In this document: piece by piece, positions 1 through 6,821 of the stretch | Layout: the number at the start of each line of letters is the position of its first letter | Numbering within the stretch: the first letter of the stretch is position 1 | NCBI GenBank assembly: GCA_009775125.1 | Contig: VSPD01000004.1 | Span: 15,569 to 79,568 of the forward strand | Direction: 5' to 3' | Source of the DNA: Muribaculaceae bacterium | Lineage (GTDB): Bacteria; Bacteroidota; Bacteroidia; Bacteroidales; Muribaculaceae | DNA length: 64,000 nucleotides | Program-made: the position numbers and the translations under genes | Notes under the pieces: generated by a model | Database searches by the model: none | What the model was told of the DNA's origin: nothing | The model's input: only the letters and a program-made list of their open reading frames with translations

Positions 1-390
1 TCCTCGGCATATAGATGCCGGACCGTGGCGAAGCCACATCCCCTCATATAACCCCCGATTTCAATCGGGGGAGATTATGCAAACAAAAGCATGGCGGAGC
101 CATGTGCCCCCATGTCTTAGCCACCACCCTCTCTCCCATCCTCGGCATATAGATGCCGGACCGTGGCGAAGCCACATCCCCTCATATAACCCCCGATTTC
201 AATCGGGGGAGATTACGCGAACAAAAGCATGGCGGAGCCATGTGCCCCATGTCTTAGCCTTCACCCTCTCTCCCATCCTCGGCATAGAGATGCCGGACCG
301 TGGCGGAGCCACATCCCCTTATATAACCCCCGATTTCAATCGGGGGGAGATTACGCGAACAAAAGCATTGCGGAGCCATGTGCTAACATA
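1..390. repeat. Tandem array of about 137-138 bp units upstream of ftcD
   Basis: Almost three copies of one unit start near 1, 139 and 276. Each unit strings together four small palindromes: CGGCAT/ATGCCG, GTGGC-GAA-GCCAC (GGA in the third copy), CCCCCGATT-TC-AATCGGGGG (52-71 in the first copy), and CATGGC-GGA-GCCATG. A short open frame through this block is only a translation of the repeat. The array begins before the window and stops about 25 bases before ftcD. It may end the transcript of an upstream gene, perhaps hutU. It is not a CRISPR array, because the units have no unique spacers. Confidence 0.85.
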
Positions 391-412
391 AAATAAACTA
401 ATCATTTTTGTT

Positions 413-1312
413 ATGAACCAGATAATCGAATGCGTGCCTAATTTTTCAGAAGGCCGCGACCATGAGAAAATTGAAAAAATAATCGACAACTTCCGCGGAC
501 GCAAAGGCGTGAAGCTCCTCGACTATTCCAACGATGAGAACCACAACCGCCTTGTGGTGACCGTCGTGGGCGAACGCGAGCCGCTGCGCGACGCCGTGCT
601 CGCCGCCGTGGGCACCGCCGCCGAACTCATCGACCTCACCAAGCACGAGGGCCAGCACCCCCGCATGGGCGCCGTGGACGTGATTCCGTTTATCCCCGTG
701 CGCAACGCCACCATGGAAGAGTGCATCGAACTCTCCAAGGAAGTGGGCGCAAAAATCGCCGAGCTTTACAGCATCCCCGTATTCCTCTACGAAAAATCGG
801 CATCGGCTCCCCACCGCGAGAACCTTGCCGCCATCCGCAAGGGCGAGTTCGAAGGCATGGAGGAAAAAATCCATCAGCCGGAATGGCATCCCGACTTCGG
901 CCCCGAGCAGCGTCACCCCACTGCCGGCACTGTGGCCGTGGGCGCGCGTATGCCCCTCGTGGCTTATAACATCAACCTCAATACCAACCGCCTCGACATT
1001 GCCACCGCGATAGCCAAGCGCATACGCCACATCAATGGCGGTTTCCGCTTCGTAAAGGCCATGGGCGTCGACCTGGCCGACCGCGGCATCGTGCAGGTAT
1101 CCATCAACATGACCGACTTTACCCGCACCGCCCTCTACCGCGTGTTCGAGACCGTGCGCTTCGAGGCTCAACGCTGGGGCGTGACCATCGCCGGCAGCGA
1201 AATCGTCGGCCTTGTGCCCATGGCCGCCCTCATCGACACCGCCGAATACTACCTCGGCCTCGAAGACTTCTCCATGGCCCAAGTTCTCGAATCCCGCATC
1301 ATGGAAGAATAA
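413..1312 (+). CDS. ftcD: Glutamate formimidoyltransferase
   Basis: Transfers the formimino group of N-formimino-L-glutamate to tetrahydrofolate, giving glutamate and 5-formimino-THF, in the cytosol. This is the folate-dependent last stage of histidine degradation. The 299 residues match the stand-alone transferase; the mammalian enzyme is fused to the cyclodeaminase, which here is the separate gene fchA. The N-terminus (IECVPNFSEGRD) and the GQHPRMGAVDVIPF motif are typical, and His82 matches the catalytic histidine of the porcine enzyme in identity and number. It is the first gene of the hut cluster visible here, followed by hutI, fchA and hutH on the same strand. The start follows an AT-rich leader, as usual in Bacteroidota, without a clear Shine-Dalgarno. 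Confidence 0.96.
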   Translation: MNQIIECVPNFSEGRDHEKIEKIIDNFRGRKGVKLLDYSNDENHNRLVVTVVGEREPLRDAVLAAVGTAAELIDLTKHEGQHPRMGAVDVIPFIPVRNATMEECIELSKEVGAKIAELYSIPVFLYEKSASAPHRENLAAIRKGEFEGMEEKIHQPEWHPDFGPEQRHPTAGTVAVGARMPLVAYNINLNTNRLDIATAIAKRIRHINGGFRFVKAMGVDLADRGIVQVSINMTDFTRTALYRVFETVRFEAQRWGVTIAGSEIVGLVPMAALIDTAEYYLGLEDFSMAQVLESRIMEE

Positions 1313-1326
1313 GCCGAAATAACTTT

Positions 1327-1395
1327 TTAACGTTAATTATCGTATAATCCGTCGTTAATTAGAATTAATGGTCCATTTACGGCGATTAACGTTAA
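1327..1395. promoter_or_regulatory. Two TTAACGTTAA palindromes in the ftcD-hutI spacer
   Basis: The 98-base gap between ftcD and hutI is AT-rich and holds two identical perfect 10-bp palindromes, TTAACGTTAA, at 1327-1336 and 1386-1395, 59 bp apart. Between them lies a looser palindrome (GTTAATTAGAATTAATG, about 1354-1370). The paired symmetric sites suggest a dimeric regulator binding site or a local promoter for hutI. No known hut regulator motif is recognised, so the role is inference. Confidence 0.45.
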
Positions 1396-1410
1396 TTTTA
1401 AATCCTTGAT

Positions 1411-2631
1411 ATGAAAGGTTTCATTAATGCAACGATAGTGACACCCATTGGCAAAAGTGCCGTCAAAGGCACAGCTATGGGTTGCCTCACCACTATTAAT
1501 AATGGTGCCGTCGCCGTTTCCGACGACGGCATCATCACCTATGTCGGCGACCAAAAAGCGATGCCGGCCTGCGGCGAGACTGTTGACCTGGGAGGGCGTG
1601 TATTGCTCCCGGGGTTTGTCGACAGCCATACCCACGCCGTGTTCGGAGGGTTTCGCCCCGATGAGTTCCGCATGCGCCTCGAAGGACGGTCGTATATGGA
1701 TATCATGAACGCCGGCGGCGGCATACAGAGCACCGTCGACGCCACACGCAAGGCGTCGGCCGACGAGCTTCTGCACAGCCTCGATTTCTTCATACGCCGT
1801 ATGTCCGAGGCCGGCGTCACCACCGTGGAGATAAAAAGCGGCTACGGCCTCGACACGGCCACCGAGCGCAAGATGCTCGAGGTAACAGCCAAAGCCAAGG
1901 AGCGATACGCCGGACGCATCGGTATCGAATCCACGTTCCTCGGCGCCCACGCCGTGCCACGCGAATATGCCGGACGCACTGCCGAATACACCGACTTGAT
2001 TATCAACGAGATGCTTCCCGAGTTCCGCGGCCTTGCCTCTAACTGCGACGTGTTCTGCGAGCGCGGCGTGTTCGAGCTCGACGACTCGCGCCGCCTCATG
2101 GAAGCGGCCCGTGCCTTAGGCTACAACGTAAAGTTCCACGCCGACGAAATCGTGCAGCTTGGCGGCGCCGAACTCGCCGCAAGCCTCGGCGCGCTTTCTG
2201 CCGACCATCTGCTACATGTCTCCGACGAAGGCATCCGCGCCATGGCAGCTTCCGGCACCGTGGCCACATGCCTGCCTCCCACGGCCTTCGCCCTACGCGA
2301 GCCTTACGCTCCCGCCCGCAAGATGATCGACGCCGGATGCGCCGTGGCCCTCGCCACCGACCTCAACCCCGGCTCGTGCTTCTCCGGCTCGATACCGCTC
2401 ACCATCGCCCTGGCCTGCATCTACATGAACATGAGCGTGGAGGAAACCGTCACGGCCCTCACCCTCAACGGAGCGGCAGCCCTCGGCATCGCCCACCGCG
2501 TAGGCACCATCGAGCCCGGCAAGGAAGCCAACTTCGCCGTACTCGCCTTCGACTCCATCAACTTCCTCCCCTACTACGTGGCCATGAACTGCGTCGAGTC
2601 CACCTACTACAAAGGGCAGAAAATAAGTTAA
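1411..2631 (+). CDS. hutI: Imidazolonepropionase
   Basis: Hydrolyses 4-imidazolone-5-propionate to N-formimino-L-glutamate, the third step of histidine degradation; cytosolic metal-dependent amidohydrolase. The 406-residue length is normal. Metal and substrate residues are in place: H73 and H75 in DSHTHAVFGG, H180 in FLGAHAVP, H243 in KFHADEI, and D317 in ATDLNPGS. The chosen ATG starts directly at the family N-terminus (MKGFINATIV). It lies 98 bases after ftcD and 136 bases before fchA, with a palindromic element in the second gap. Its product feeds FtcD. No frameshift or missing catalytic residue is seen. Confidence 0.96.
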   Translation: MKGFINATIVTPIGKSAVKGTAMGCLTTINNGAVAVSDDGIITYVGDQKAMPACGETVDLGGRVLLPGFVDSHTHAVFGGFRPDEFRMRLEGRSYMDIMNAGGGIQSTVDATRKASADELLHSLDFFIRRMSEAGVTTVEIKSGYGLDTATERKMLEVTAKAKERYAGRIGIESTFLGAHAVPREYAGRTAEYTDLIINEMLPEFRGLASNCDVFCERGVFELDDSRRLMEAARALGYNVKFHADEIVQLGGAELAASLGALSADHLLHVSDEGIRAMAASGTVATCLPPTAFALREPYAPARKMIDAGCAVALATDLNPGSCFSGSIPLTIALACIYMNMSVEETVTALTLNGAAALGIAHRVGTIEPGKEANFAVLAFDSINFLPYYVAMNCVESTYYKGQKIS

Positions 2632-2649
2632 AGCAATAACGTATCACGT

Positions 2650-2746
2650 TGTAGGGACGCACGGCTCGTGCGTCCGCGCGTTAAGTCGCTCAAACACAGA
2701 AATTAACATTATAAGACATCGGACGCACGAGCCGTGCGTCCCTACA
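2650..2746. repeat. Family B REPIN: two inverted REPs between hutI and fchA
   Basis: Two copies of a palindrome with arms GGACGCACG and CGTGCGTCC around the loop GCT (AGC on the other strand) lie at 2655-2675 and 2721-2741. They are inverted relative to each other and bounded by TGTAGG and CCTACA. The whole 97-bp unit is a REP doublet, the layout called REPIN. The same unit recurs at 18855-18950 and, modified, at 13297-13609, 20123-20209 and 38511-38851. In the hut transcript it would fold into a strong intercistronic hairpin. Confidence 0.85.
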
Positions 2747-2767
2747 ATCAAGACATTATAAAAGACT

Positions 2768-3388
2768 ATGAACCTGCAAGACCTCTCAATAAAAGATTTT
2801 CTGGCCAAGACTGCCGGATCGGACCCGGTGCCCGGCGGCGGCTCAATAGCCGCGCTCTGCGGCACGCTCGCAGCCGCGCTGGCTGAAATGGTGACAGGAC
2901 TCACCATCGGACGCAAGAAATATGCCGACGTGCAGGCCGAAATGGAGGCCATAGCTCCCCGCATGGCCGATGCCCGCGCCAAATTTCTCGACTATATCGA
3001 CAAGGACGCGCAAGCCTACGATGCCGTGTTCGCAGCCTTCAAGATGCCGAAGGACACCGACGAGCAGCGCGAGATACGCGCCGCCGCGATAGAGGGCACC
3101 ACGCTCTACGCCGCCACCGTGCCCCTGGCCGTGGCCAATCTCGCCGTGGATATAATGCCCGACATTGCCGAGATTGCCGAAAAGGGCAACAAGAATGCCA
3201 TAACCGACGCTTGCGTGGCCATGATGACGGCCCGCACCGCCGCACTCGGAGCCATACTCAACGTGCGTATCAACATCGCCGGCCTCACCAACACTACCGA
3301 CGCCGACGTCTTCGCCGAACAATGCGACGTGCTGCAAGCCCTCGCCATCGAACGCGAATCGGCCCTCCTTTCATCCGTAAAACTCTAA
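2768..3388 (+). CDS. fchA: Formimidoyltetrahydrofolate cyclodeaminase
   Basis: Converts 5-formimino-THF to 5,10-methenyl-THF and ammonia, completing one-carbon recovery from histidine. The 206 residues match the FTCD C-terminal (cyclodeaminase) family. The N-terminal VPGGGSIAALCGTLAAAL segment is the family signature, and the rest is alpha-helical and alanine-rich as expected. The partner FtcD is two genes upstream. The gap to hutH is only 7 bases, so the two are almost certainly co-transcribed. Serine cycle and methionine cycle proteins share the fold, but this context makes the hut role clear. Confidence 0.93.
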   Translation: MNLQDLSIKDFLAKTAGSDPVPGGGSIAALCGTLAAALAEMVTGLTIGRKKYADVQAEMEAIAPRMADARAKFLDYIDKDAQAYDAVFAAFKMPKDTDEQREIRAAAIEGTTLYAATVPLAVANLAVDIMPDIAEIAEKGNKNAITDACVAMMTARTAALGAILNVRINIAGLTNTTDADVFAEQCDVLQALAIERESALLSSVKL

Positions 3389-3395
3389 CATCTGC

Positions 3396-4889
3396 ATGGA
3401 AACATATAAAATCGGGTCGTCTGACCTCACCTACCATCTTATCGAGGAAATCCTCGCATCCAAAGCCCGCCTCGAGCTATCCGACAAGGCCATTGAAAAA
3501 ATCAAATACTGCCGCGAGTATCTCGACTCCAAGACCGACAGCAACACCGAGCCCATCTACGGTGTAACCACCGGCTTCGGCTCGCTCTGCAAATGCCACA
3601 TCTCGCCCGACGAGCTGTCGACCCTGCAAGAAAATCTCGTAAAGAGCCATTCTTGCTCGGTAGGCACTCCGGTAAGTCCCGTGGTGGTGAAACTCATGCT
3701 CCTGCTCAAAGCCCACGCCCTGTCGATCGGATTTTCCGGCGTGCAAGTCGACACCGTGCGCCGCATCCTCGATTTTTACAACAACGACATCCTTCCCGTG
3801 GTCTACGACCGCGGCTCGCTCGGCGCTTCGGGCGACCTCGCCCCTCTCGCCAACCTGTTCCTGCCGCTCATCGGCGAAGGCAAGGTGGTGTACGAAGGCC
3901 GCGAGTACACCGGCCGTGAAATACTCGCCAAATTCGGCTGGGAGCCTGTCCGCCTCAAATCGAAAGAGGGTCTCGCCCTGCTCAACGGCACCCAGTTCAT
4001 GGCAGCAAACGCCATAAAGGCCCTTATCGACGGCTGGCACATGGTGAAATGCTTCGACCTTTTCGGAGCCATCTCGCTCGACGCTTTCTACGGCCGCATC
4101 GAGCCGTTTGCCGCCTGCATCCAGCAAGTGCGCCCCCACCCCGGCCAGATTGAGACCGGCGAGGTGTTCCGCCACCTGCTCGAAGGCTCGGAGATAATCG
4201 CCGTGCCCAAGGAGCACGTCCAGGACCCCTACTCTTTCCGCTGCATCCCGCAGGTACACGGAGCCGTGAAAGACGCCATGCACCATGTCACCGAGGTGCT
4301 CCACATCGAGATAAACTCGGTGACCGACAACCCCACCGTATTCCCCGACGACGACCTCGTGCTCTCCGGCGGCAACTTCCATGGCGAGCCCATAGCTCTC
4401 GTATTCGACTACATGGGCCTTGCCCTGGCCGAACTCGGCAATATCTCCGAACGACGCGTGGCCCAGCTCATTCTCGGCCTGCGCGACCTCCCCGAATTCC
4501 TCGTGGCCAAGCCCGGCCTCAACTCCGGATTCATGATTCCGCAATATGCCGCCGCTTCGATGGTGAGCCAGAACAAGATGTATGCCTGGCCCGCGTCGTG
4601 CGACTCCATCGTCAGCTCCAACGGCCAGGAGGACTTTGTGTCGATGGGCGCCAACGCCGCCACCAAGCTCCACAAGATAATCGACAACCTCAAATACATC
4701 GCCGCCATCGAGCTGCTCAACGCCGCCCAGGCCCTCGAATTCCGCCGCCCGCTCCGCTCGTCAGCCATAATCGAGAGCTTCATCGAGGCCTACCGCCGCG
4801 AAGTGCCCTTCATCGAAGACGACGTAGTAATGACCGACTACATCGAGCGCACCATGCGCTTCCTCGAAACCCACCGCATCGAGTATTAA
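3396..4889 (+). CDS. hutH: Histidine ammonia-lyase
   Basis: Deaminates L-histidine to urocanate, the first step of the pathway. The 497 residues are close to the family length. The MIO prosthetic group forms from A144-S145-G146 in GSLGASGDLAPLAN, and the active-site tyrosine loop YGVTTGFG is at 55-62. It is the last hut gene here. The enzyme for the next step, urocanase (hutU), is not in the window, so the set needs a copy elsewhere, most probably upstream of base 1. Family A palindromes begin one base after the stop codon. Confidence 0.97.
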   Translation: METYKIGSSDLTYHLIEEILASKARLELSDKAIEKIKYCREYLDSKTDSNTEPIYGVTTGFGSLCKCHISPDELSTLQENLVKSHSCSVGTPVSPVVVKLMLLLKAHALSIGFSGVQVDTVRRILDFYNNDILPVVYDRGSLGASGDLAPLANLFLPLIGEGKVVYEGREYTGREILAKFGWEPVRLKSKEGLALLNGTQFMAANAIKALIDGWHMVKCFDLFGAISLDAFYGRIEPFAACIQQVRPHPGQIETGEVFRHLLEGSEIIAVPKEHVQDPYSFRCIPQVHGAVKDAMHHVTEVLHIEINSVTDNPTVFPDDDLVLSGGNFHGEPIALVFDYMGLALAELGNISERRVAQLILGLRDLPEFLVAKPGLNSGFMIPQYAAASMVSQNKMYAWPASCDSIVSSNGQEDFVSMGANAATKLHKIIDNLKYIAAIELLNAAQALEFRRPLRSSAIIESFIEAYRREVPFIEDDVVMTDYIERTMRFLETHRIEY

Positions 4890-4890
4890 C

Positions 4891-5012
4891 CAACCCGGCA
4901 GGAACACAATCCTCCGGCTTGTGAAATATAGCCACAAGCCGGAATCAACCCGGCAGGAACACAAGCCTCCGGCTTGTGAAATAAAGCCACAAGCCGGAGG
5001 ATTGTGTTCCTG
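4891..5012. repeat. Family A REP cluster, left flank of RAYT-1
   Basis: Three family A palindromes fill this spacer: 4908-4926 (CACAATCC-TCC-GGCTTGTG, one mismatched pair), 4961-4979 (CACAAGCC-TCC-GGCTTGTG, perfect) and 4988-5006 (CACAAGCC-GGA-GGATTGTG, one mismatched pair). They are joined by AGGAACA and CAACCCGGC linkers. The mismatched copies look like recombinants of the G:C and T:A arm versions found elsewhere. Together with the cluster at 5630-5828 they bracket the transposase gene. Confidence 0.85.
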
Positions 5013-5046
5013 TAAAATTTATAAAACCAACAAAACCTACACAGCC

Positions 5047-5655
5047 ATGTCTTTCCTCGACAAATCCGAGCATATCGATATACGGTGCCGGAATCTGCCA
5101 CATTGGCATCAAGAGGGGAGATACCAATTCGTCACATTTCACCAGGCCGATTCCATTCCAAAAGGAGCATTAGACGATTTGATTTTTCGAAGGAAAAGAT
5201 GGATAGCCATTCACCCGGAGCCATGGAGCGCCTACGAGAAGACTGTGTATAGGATGCTGTTCAACGAGCAAACCGACTCATGGCTCGACAGCGGATACGG
5301 CACATGCGTGCTTAAAGATAAGGAACTTGCCCGTATAGTATCGGATGCTCTCGAATATTTCAATGGAACCCGATATATTATCCATGCCTATGTCGTGATG
5401 TCTAATCATGTGCACGTGCTGTTCGAACTGCTCGGCTCTATAAAAGTGTCGCAGATATGTAAATCCTGGAAAAACTTCACAGCGTTGACCATAAATCGAC
5501 GGCTTGACCGTCAAGGCCAATTCTGGCATCACGAATCCTGGGACCGTCTGATCCGCGACCGTGCCCACTACGACACCGTCATATCCTACATTGAAAAGAA
5601 TATACGCCTCGGCGGCGTAATATGGAGAGTAGGAACACAAGCCGGGAGCAGGTAG
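5047..5655 (+). CDS. REP-associated tyrosine transposase, RAYT-1 (Y1_Tnp/HUH family)
   Basis: A 202-residue Y1 transposase of the IS200/IS605-related RAYT group, expected to nick and rejoin single-stranded REP hairpins. The HUH metal motif is H121-V-H123 in MSNHVHVLF. The candidate catalytic tyrosine is Y181 in ISYIEKN, in the place of the family YIxxNP helix; the usual proline is missing. The ATG at 5047 is preferred because the open frame upstream of it only translates palindromes. The last residues (GTQAGSR) read into the right-hand palindrome cluster. Family A REPs flank it on both sides, the hallmark of a RAYT and its cognate REPs. There is no partner gene, so it is probably a domesticated single-copy transposase. 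Confidence 0.85.
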   Translation: MSFLDKSEHIDIRCRNLPHWHQEGRYQFVTFHQADSIPKGALDDLIFRRKRWIAIHPEPWSAYEKTVYRMLFNEQTDSWLDSGYGTCVLKDKELARIVSDALEYFNGTRYIIHAYVVMSNHVHVLFELLGSIKVSQICKSWKNFTALTINRRLDRQGQFWHHESWDRLIRDRAHYDTVISYIEKNIRLGGVIWRVGTQAGSR

Positions 5656-5828
5656 GCAGGAACGGTATCAACCCGGCTTGTGAAAAAAAGTCCCAATCCG
5701 GTATCAACCCGGCAGGAACACAATCCTCCGGATTGTGAAAAATAAAGCCACAAGCCGAAATCAACCCGGTAGGAACACAAGCCTCCGGCTTGTGAAATAA
5801 AGCCACAATCCGGAGGATTGTGTTCCTG
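5630..5828. repeat. Family A REP cluster, right flank of RAYT-1
   Basis: This cluster contains degenerate pieces near 5630-5690, then perfect palindromes at 5719-5737 (CACAATCC-TCC-GGATTGTG), 5776-5794 (CACAAGCC-TCC-GGCTTGTG) and 5804-5822 (CACAATCC-GGA-GGATTGTG). The outermost parts, AGGAACACAATCC and GGATTGTGTTCCT, are inverted, so the block is REPIN-like. It begins inside the last codons of RAYT-1. Confidence 0.85.
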
Positions 5829-5843
5829 CAACCCTGATAATGG

Positions 5844-5873
5844 CAGCGCCGATGATTTGCATCATCGGCGCTG
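5844..5873 (-). terminator. Perfect 13-bp hairpin after the OmpH-like gene
   Basis: CAGCGCCGATGAT and ATCATCGGCGCTG pair perfectly around a TTGC loop, 22 bases past the stop codon of the minus-strand OmpH-like gene. There is no strong T run, so it may act as a Rho-independent-like or mRNA-stabilising hairpin. It could also end any read-through from RAYT-1. Confidence 0.6.
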
Positions 5874-5895
5874 TCGGTTTATATCTTATGAAATA

Positions 5896-6492
5896 TTATT
5901 TTGCGGGAGTTTCGGCGGGAGCCTTGTAGCGGGCGTTGAGGCCGTCGACCACCTCGGCGGTGATGTCGAGGGCGGGGTTGAAGTAGAGGCCGGCGTCGCG
6001 GAACAGGATAGCGTCGTATTTGCGCTCTTTGTTGAAGTCGATGATGAAATTGTTTATCGAGTCCATAAGGGCTTTTTGCTTGGCTGCCATCTGCTGGTTG
6101 GCGTTCATCTCGCGCTGGGCATACTGGTTCTGGAACGAGTTCTGGCGGTCGTTAAGCTGCTTGAGGTCGGCGTTGTAGGATGCTTCGCTGAGATAGCCGT
6201 TGCTTTGGGCTTTCTGCTGTATCTGGTTGGCCTGGCTTTGAAGCTGGTTTGCAAGCTGGTTCTGATATGACTGCAAATCCATGGCAAGTTTCTCTGCCTC
6301 GGCCTGAATGGTCTGTGAAAGCACATAATGACGCTGGATTGAGTCGAGCGACACGTAACGGATGTTGATGGTGGTGGCATAGGATTCGCCTGCCGCTTCG
6401 GGAGCCGGAGTGGTGGTTGAGGGCTGTTTCTCGGCGCACGACGACAGCAATATGGCGGCGGCGCAGGCGATTGCGGAGAAGATTTTCTTCAT
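5896..6492 (-). CDS. OmpH/Skp-like periplasmic chaperone, predicted lipoprotein
   Basis: A 198-residue OmpH-family protein. The ATG at 6492 gives a clean lipoprotein signal (MKKIFSAIACAAAILLSSC); an in-frame ATG 63 bases upstream would spoil it. The mature part has a short linker (PSTTTPAPEAAG), a beta-like TTINIRYVSLDSI segment, a long Gln/Asn-rich coiled coil (about residues 55-150), and a final YDAILFRDAGLYFNPALDIT segment that closes the Skp-type body domain. Skp/OmpH proteins hold unfolded outer membrane proteins. Bacteroidota carry many paralogues, often near bamA, but bamA is not here. The microprotein gene 25 bases upstream points the same way. Confidence 0.8.
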   Translation of the reverse strand: MKKIFSAIACAAAILLSSCAEKQPSTTTPAPEAAGESYATTINIRYVSLDSIQRHYVLSQTIQAEAEKLAMDLQSYQNQLANQLQSQANQIQQKAQSNGYLSEASYNADLKQLNDRQNSFQNQYAQREMNANQQMAAKQKALMDSINNFIIDFNKERKYDAILFRDAGLYFNPALDITAEVVDGLNARYKAPAETPAK

Positions 6493-6517
6493 GAACTTAT
6501 TTATTTGTTTTTGTTTT

Positions 6518-6634
6518 CTATTTATGGTGATGATGGTGCGACGGAAATTTCCCACCCTTCACAAACAGGACCTTCACGCCCAGCAGCACGAATGCCGCCG
6601 CTACGAGTATTATGGCCAATATCACTGTTTTCAT
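6518..6634 (-). CDS. 38-residue membrane microprotein with a penta-histidine tail
   Basis: This short gene runs from ATG at 6634 to TAG at 6518-6520, only 25 bases upstream of the OmpH-like lipoprotein gene on the same strand. It starts MKTVILAIILVAAAF, continues LLGVKVLFVKGGKFPS, and ends HHHHHK. One hydrophobic helix covers about residues 3-24, followed by a positive FVKGGKFPS segment and five consecutive histidines. Similar tiny one-helix proteins with an FP(x)nH tail are common in Bacteroidales, usually as hypotheticals. The His run suggests metal binding, but no function is established. Conserved architecture and compact spacing make it a real gene rather than a chance frame. Confidence 0.7.
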   Translation of the reverse strand: MKTVILAIILVAAAFVLLGVKVLFVKGGKFPSHHHHHK

Positions 6635-6821
6635 TGTCTGCTACGGATAAAAAACGGTCTGTATGGTGGGCAAATGATTTTTCCGACTGCAAATATATAA
6701 AACTTCGTTAAATTTTTTGCCATTATTCAATTTTATTTACTAACTTAGAGGGCGAATTTCACGCTTTTTTAACATTCTTTCTTATTTAAGCCCAAAATTT
6801 AAACTCTTTTTATATCTTATC

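Noticed and set aside
1..390. CRISPR array
   Set aside because: The units are 137-138 bp and contiguous, without unique spacers, and no cas gene is near.
77..391. 104-residue frame in the 5' array
   Set aside because: It is a translation of the 137-bp tandem repeat, with the same peptide repeated.
446..1282. Long open frames opposite or out of frame to real genes (also 3477-4673, 6810-8318, 16800-18413, 32333-33415, 46878-48929, 51652-53424, 54774-57137)
   Set aside because: They mirror well-identified genes, have biased composition from the GC-rich third codon positions of the true frame, and show no known motif.
4921..5046. Extended N-terminus of RAYT-1 from 4921
   Set aside because: These 42 codons translate family A palindromes; the family N-terminus begins at 5047.
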